Positions 45,995-46,635 of a DNA stretch of 46,635 nt are shown here, in pieces. The position numbers and the translations under genes are program-made. Under the pieces are notes generated by a model, which saw only the letters and a list, made by a program, of their open reading frames with translations, ran no database searches and had not been told where the DNA came from. How positions within the stretch are numbered: the stretch's first letter is position 1; the number at the start of each line of letters is the position of its first letter. Source of the DNA: an uncultured Bacteroidia bacterium (GTDB lineage Bacteria > Bacteroidota > Bacteroidia > Bacteroidales > UBA932); the NCBI GenBank assembly GCA_902797435.1, contig CADBSV010000006.1:1-46635 (forward strand), given 5' to 3'.

Positions 45995-46561
45995 ATGAAA
46001 AATCCTATTTTTGCCGCAATGACACTTTCAACTATGCTTCTCGCTTCGTGCGCAGGTTCCGATACCGCCCGCCGCTGGGCTTCTTTCCCTCTTTCTCCGG
46101 AAACTGACGCCGCCGAGCTTGCTGCCCAGATAAAGGCTGCCCCGGCGCAGTGGAAGGCGGCAGCGGACTTCCTTTCGCGGGAAGATCTCGCTACGCTGCC
46201 CCTTGGCCGTTACGACCTCACCCCGGAGGGCGCCTATGCCAATATCCAGGAATACACAACGAGGGACTCCTCGAAATATGAGGCTCACCGCGACTATATC
46301 GACGTTCAGGTCGTAGTGTCGGGCAGGGAACAGATTTTCATCTCCGCCCTCGGGGACCTTTCGGGGTGCCTGCAGGAATACGATTCCGAAAAAGACATTG
46401 AGTTCTGGGCGCTTTCGTCTTGTTCCCGCTCTGCCGTGGCAGATTCCGCCCACTGGGTGATACTCTTCCCGTCCGACGCACATGAGCCATGCATGACTCT
46501 GGAAGAGCCGTCGGCCGTGCGCAAAGTGGTGGTTAAGGTTCCATACTGCAAAAACAAGTAA
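45995..46561 (+). CDS. YhcH/YjgK/YiaL (DUF386)-family protein in lipoprotein form
   Basis: The protein is 188 residues from ATG 45995, 11 nt after the BNR gene. Lipobox LLASC gives Cys19, which is unusual for a family best known as cytoplasmic. The family core is clear: 'YEAHRDYIDVQVVVSGRE' contains the E96-x-H98, Q105 and E112 positions expected for metal binding, and 'FPSDAHEPCM' supplies His163. E. coli YhcH (NanQ) is known as a sialic-acid anomerase; other members belong to uronate or keto-sugar operons. The enzyme here may interconvert anomers of a released sugar in the periplasm. The exact sugar is unknown. Confidence 0.82.
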   Translation: MKNPIFAAMTLSTMLLASCAGSDTARRWASFPLSPETDAAELAAQIKAAPAQWKAAADFLSREDLATLPLGRYDLTPEGAYANIQEYTTRDSSKYEAHRDYIDVQVVVSGREQIFISALGDLSGCLQEYDSEKDIEFWALSSCSRSAVADSAHWVILFPSDAHEPCMTLEEPSAVRKVVVKVPYCKNK

Positions 46562-46564
46562 ATC

Positions 46565-46635
46565 ATGAAAAGAATACTCACAGCTATCCTGCTTGTCCTT
46601 TCGTGGCAGGCGCTTTCTGCCCAGAAGGGCATGCC
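46565..46635 (+). CDS. Start of another exported protein (3' truncated by window edge)
   Basis: ATG 46565 lies 3 nt after the previous stop and opens a frame that runs off the window. The 23 visible residues are a typical SPI signal peptide: a basic start MKR, a hydrophobic core and the cleavage motif ALSAQ|K near residue 19. That resembles the other enzymes of the locus. Nothing can be said about the mature protein. It shows that the operon continues past this window. Confidence 0.6.
   Translation, partial: MKRILTAILLVLSWQALSAQKGM

Noticed and set aside
1-46635. tRNA, rRNA, transposase, integrase or phage genes
   Set aside because: None were seen. The sequence is covered almost entirely by PUL-type coding genes.

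Overview
The window looks like a chromosomal segment from a Bacteroidales member of the Bacteroidota with fairly high GC, in the range of Alistipes or related uncultured gut lineages. That is an impression from codon use; I computed nothing and no marker gene is present to name a genus. The phylum call rests on three SusC/SusD pairs, SPII lipoproteins in almost every operon position, fimbrillin-like domains, DUF5017-type and DUF4988-type domains, BspA-type leucine-rich repeats, and starts that lack Shine-Dalgarno sequences. All convincing genes lie on the + strand. They are packed with 0-16 nt gaps or with ATGA/TAATG overlaps; the only wider spacings are the 41 nt before the first susC, the roughly 12-30 nt around the 44-aa gene at 19161 and the 22 nt at the disputed gene junction near 21550. 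The window reads as one very large polysaccharide utilization locus (PUL) that continues past both ends.

Layout. (1) 2-334 is the 3' end of a FucU/RbsD-family sugar mutarotase. (2) 376-9563 is block A: SusC, SusD, DUF5017 lipoprotein, fimbrillin-DUF5017 lipoprotein, sialidase-fold (BNR/Asp-box) lipoprotein. (3) 9580-19144 is block B, which repeats that gene order with diverged paralogues. (4) 19161-33227 is a middle block of modular enzymes: a 44-aa peptide gene, a fimbrillin/EF-hand/LRR lipoprotein whose frame breaks directly into a BNR enzyme, an LRR-esterase fusion, a stand-alone esterase, a sialate-O-acetylesterase-like SGNH esterase, a VCBS/FG-GAP propeller, a DUF4988-esterase fusion and a DUF4988-BACON binding protein. 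(5) 33228-45983 is block C: SusC, SusD, DUF5017, fimbrillin plus a C-terminal beta domain, two VCBS/FG-GAP propellers and a BNR protein. (6) 45995-46561 is a YhcH/YjgK/YiaL-family lipoprotein, followed by the start of another exported protein.

How it may work together (inference). Surface DUF5017, fimbrillin, LRR and BACON lipoproteins would capture a glycan. BNR and FG-GAP propellers together with four esterases would cut and de-acylate it. Three SusCD complexes would import the products. FucU- and YhcH-type enzymes would interconvert anomers of released sugars. No familiar glycoside hydrolase, sulfatase or polysaccharide lyase catalytic domain is recognisable, and no regulator is present. 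The beta-propeller proteins are therefore the best candidates for undescribed glycan-cleaving enzymes. The second main point of interest is the LRR/BNR junction at 21543-21552, where UUU UGA C follows AGGG. It resembles a +1 frameshift site, or else marks a one-base lesion in a natural fusion gene.
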